13,916 nucleotides of DNA from Mageeibacillus sp. UBA1212 (GTDB lineage Bacteria > Bacillota > Clostridia > UBA1212), in assembly GCA_002309655.1 (NCBI GenBank), contig DBXM01000030.1:14127-28042 (forward strand), in the 5' to 3' direction. The notes beneath the pieces are model-generated. The model was not told the origin of the DNA, searched no databases, and worked only from the letters and a program-made list of their open reading frames with translations. Shown in pieces: positions 13,915 to 13,916 of the stretch; positions within the stretch are counted from its first letter, which is position 1; each line of letters starts with the position of its first letter. The position numbers and the translations under genes are program-made.

Positions 13915-13916
13915 TC

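Overview
The window reads as chromosomal DNA from an anaerobic Firmicute, most likely a gut-type Clostridia of the Oscillospirales/Ruminococcaceae kind. The reasons are sigma-A promoters with 17-bp spacers, strong AGGAGG ribosome sites, a dcw (division and cell wall) cluster opening with mraZ-rsmH-ftsL-PBP-murE, a PASTA-type class B PBP, a MurE with the DNPR motif of meso-diaminopimelate enzymes, and a wall-sorted surface protein. The genus assignment is inference.

Left edge (1-1490, + strand): the 3' end of a COG0523/CobW-type GTPase with a His/Asp-rich metal-binding stretch. It is followed 51 bp later by a second protein that fuses a G3E-type GTPase domain to a YcgQ-like (DUF1980/TIGR03943) C-terminal domain, and by a strong intrinsic terminator. 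Together they look like a metal-handling operon.

Centre (1572-9569, - strand): a seven-gene dcw-type operon read right to left: mraZ, rsmH, ftsL-like, class B PBP with PASTA domains, murE, then two paralogous small zinc-ribbon membrane proteins where murF/mraY might be expected. A near-consensus promoter at 9541-9569 drives it, but the mraZ start lies about 560 nt downstream. That leader holds the most unusual object in the window: 9005-9463 is an array of about ten short hairpins, most with 4-nt loops, alternating with a degenerate ~15-nt AT-rich motif at roughly 30-bp spacing. It also contains an 11-nt copy of the 16S rRNA anti-Shine-Dalgarno tail in the mRNA sense.

Right part (9664-13570, - strand): two separately promoted genes. 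One encodes a secreted LamG-like protein with a PPVTGD sorting signal and its own terminator. The other encodes an intracellular GH78-like alpha-L-rhamnosidase. Their proximity suggests handling of plant or host glycans, but each has its own promoter.

Right edge (13648-13916, + strand): short 11-12 bp tandem repeats, a consensus promoter and a tRNA-Val(UAC) gene without an encoded CCA, with an imperfect acceptor stem. A partial hairpin runs off the window end.
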